NCBI GenBank assembly: GCA_947589165.1
Contig: CANQCH010000007.1
Span: 1-22,779, forward strand
Length of the DNA: 22,779 bases
DNA from: an uncultured Bacilli bacterium
GTDB taxonomy: Bacteria; Bacillota_I; Bacilli_A; RF39; UBA660
Reading direction: 5' to 3'
The position numbers and the translations under genes are program-made. The notes beneath the pieces were generated by a model. The model did no database searches. It was not told where the DNA came from and saw only the letters and a list, made by a program, of their open reading frames with translations. This document shows, piece by piece, positions 22,310 through 22,779 of the stretch (position 1 is the first letter of the stretch; the number at the start of each line of letters is the position of its first letter).

Positions 22310-22779
22310 ATGTTTTTAAATTTAATTGCTCTCATTAAAGGTCTTATCTTTTTTACGGGAAGTTATTCCAATAATGTCTTTCCCGATCCCTTAACCAAAG
22401 AGGAAGAAGAAAAATGTATCAACCAAATGCTTAATGGTGACCAAGAAGCCCGAAATAAATTAATTGAACACAACTTACGCTTAGTAGCCCATATTGTCAA
22501 GAAATTTGATAATAAAAATATTGACACCGATGATTTAATTAGCATTGGCACCATTGGTTTAATTAAAGGTATTGATACTTATAAAAATAATAAAAAAACT
22601 AGAATAACCACTTACGCAGCTCGTTGTATTCAAAACGAAATATTAATGTACTTTCGTTCCAATAAAAACATCAATAATGTCGTCAGTTTAAATGATGCCA
22701 TTGGTTATGATAAAGAAGGTAATGAAATTAGTTTAATTGATATTTTAAAAGATGAAGGCCCCGACATTATTGATGAAAT
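22310..22779 (+). CDS. sigK: Sporulation sigma factor K (5' part, runs off window)
   Basis: Late mother-cell sigma factor controlling coat and spore-release genes. The 156 visible residues contain a hydrophobic N-terminal stretch (MFLNLIALIKGLIFFTGS) that corresponds to the pro-sequence removed by SpoIVFB in Bacillus, with SYSNN at the cleavage region. The sigma region 2 core follows: ARNKLIEHNLRLVAHIVKKF, DLISIGTIGLIKGI, TYAARCIQNEILMYFR, then VVSLNDAIGYDKEGNEISLIDIL. The signature LRLVAHIVKKF plus the KEGNEISLIDIL block is characteristic of the SigK/SigE pair, and the N-terminus favours SigK. ATG with AGGAAGTG upstream. The frame is continuous past the region where the Bacillus skin element interrupts the gene. 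Region 4 lies beyond the window. Confidence 0.9.
   Translation, partial: MFLNLIALIKGLIFFTGSYSNNVFPDPLTKEEEEKCINQMLNGDQEARNKLIEHNLRLVAHIVKKFDNKNIDTDDLISIGTIGLIKGIDTYKNNKKTRITTYAARCIQNEILMYFRSNKNINNVVSLNDAIGYDKEGNEISLIDILKDEGPDIIDE

Noticed and set aside
22363..22554. Minus-strand frame opposite sigK
   Set aside because: It is a shadow of the sigma factor coding sequence with no ribosome site.
2..22779. Mycoplasma-like code with TGA as tryptophan
   Set aside because: TGA ends the GDPD and transglutaminase genes at sensible places and tryptophan is encoded by TGG, so the standard bacterial code applies.
22310..22779. Skin-like element inside sigK
   Set aside because: The visible frame is continuous through the region where such elements insert in Bacillus; the last part is outside the window.

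Overview
The window comes from the chromosome of an AT-rich, low-GC Gram-positive bacterium of the class Bacilli. It looks like an uncultivated gut lineage near the Erysipelotrichales/RFN20/RF39 area; that placement is an inference. Support: conserved Bacillus-like gene neighbourhoods (recU-ponA opposite gpsB-rnpB; murG-murB-divIB; spoIIP-yqxA position-lepA-hemW beside rpsT; rodZ-pgsA), a B-type RNase P RNA, sporulation genes (spoIIP and a sigma-K gene with a pro-sequence), and a bile-salt-hydrolase-like enzyme that suggests an animal gut. TGA is used as a stop (GDPD and transglutaminase genes), so the code is the standard bacterial one despite the Mollicute-like composition.

Layout. 1-2070: pgsA, a RodZ-like gene, rnpB and gpsB, all on the minus strand, with gpsB driven by a near-perfect sigma-A promoter. 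The RNase P RNA fills the whole gap between gpsB and rodZ and shows that the rodZ start must lie 45 bases further in than the longest reading frame suggests. 2070-5270: recU and a class A penicillin-binding protein on the plus strand, ending at a bidirectional terminator. 5280-8610: a minus-strand operon murG-murB-divIB-queH with overlapping genes. 8650-10320: a bile-salt-hydrolase-like gene and a glycerophosphodiesterase, each with its own promoter. 10330-15560: spoIIP, a YqxA-position membrane protein, lepA, an unrecognised helical protein, hemW and a tail-anchored cadherin-like protein. 15620-17630: three plus-strand units (an unknown membrane protein, rpsT, a transglutaminase-like surface protein). 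17618-22260: fpg, a type III toxin-antitoxin locus, polA and an RNHCP zinc protein. 22260-end: the first half of sigK.

The most interesting element is the type III toxin-antitoxin locus (ToxIN/AbiQ type) lying between polA and fpg at about 18524-19286. It has a strong promoter, a 5' hairpin, three tandem 36-nt antitoxin RNA repeats with pairing-preserving substitutions, an intrinsic terminator, and then a ToxN endoribonuclease gene. The toxin gene is split by an exact 28-bp tandem duplication that shifts the frame; removing one copy restores a full 170-residue ToxN. The antitoxin half looks intact, so the locus is either freshly decayed, reversibly switched off, or an assembly artefact.

A second recurring theme is compression. 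Several promoters sit so close to their genes that the predicted transcription start falls at the Shine-Dalgarno sequence. Promoters overlap upstream stop codons or terminators, and rnpB overlaps the end of gpsB.
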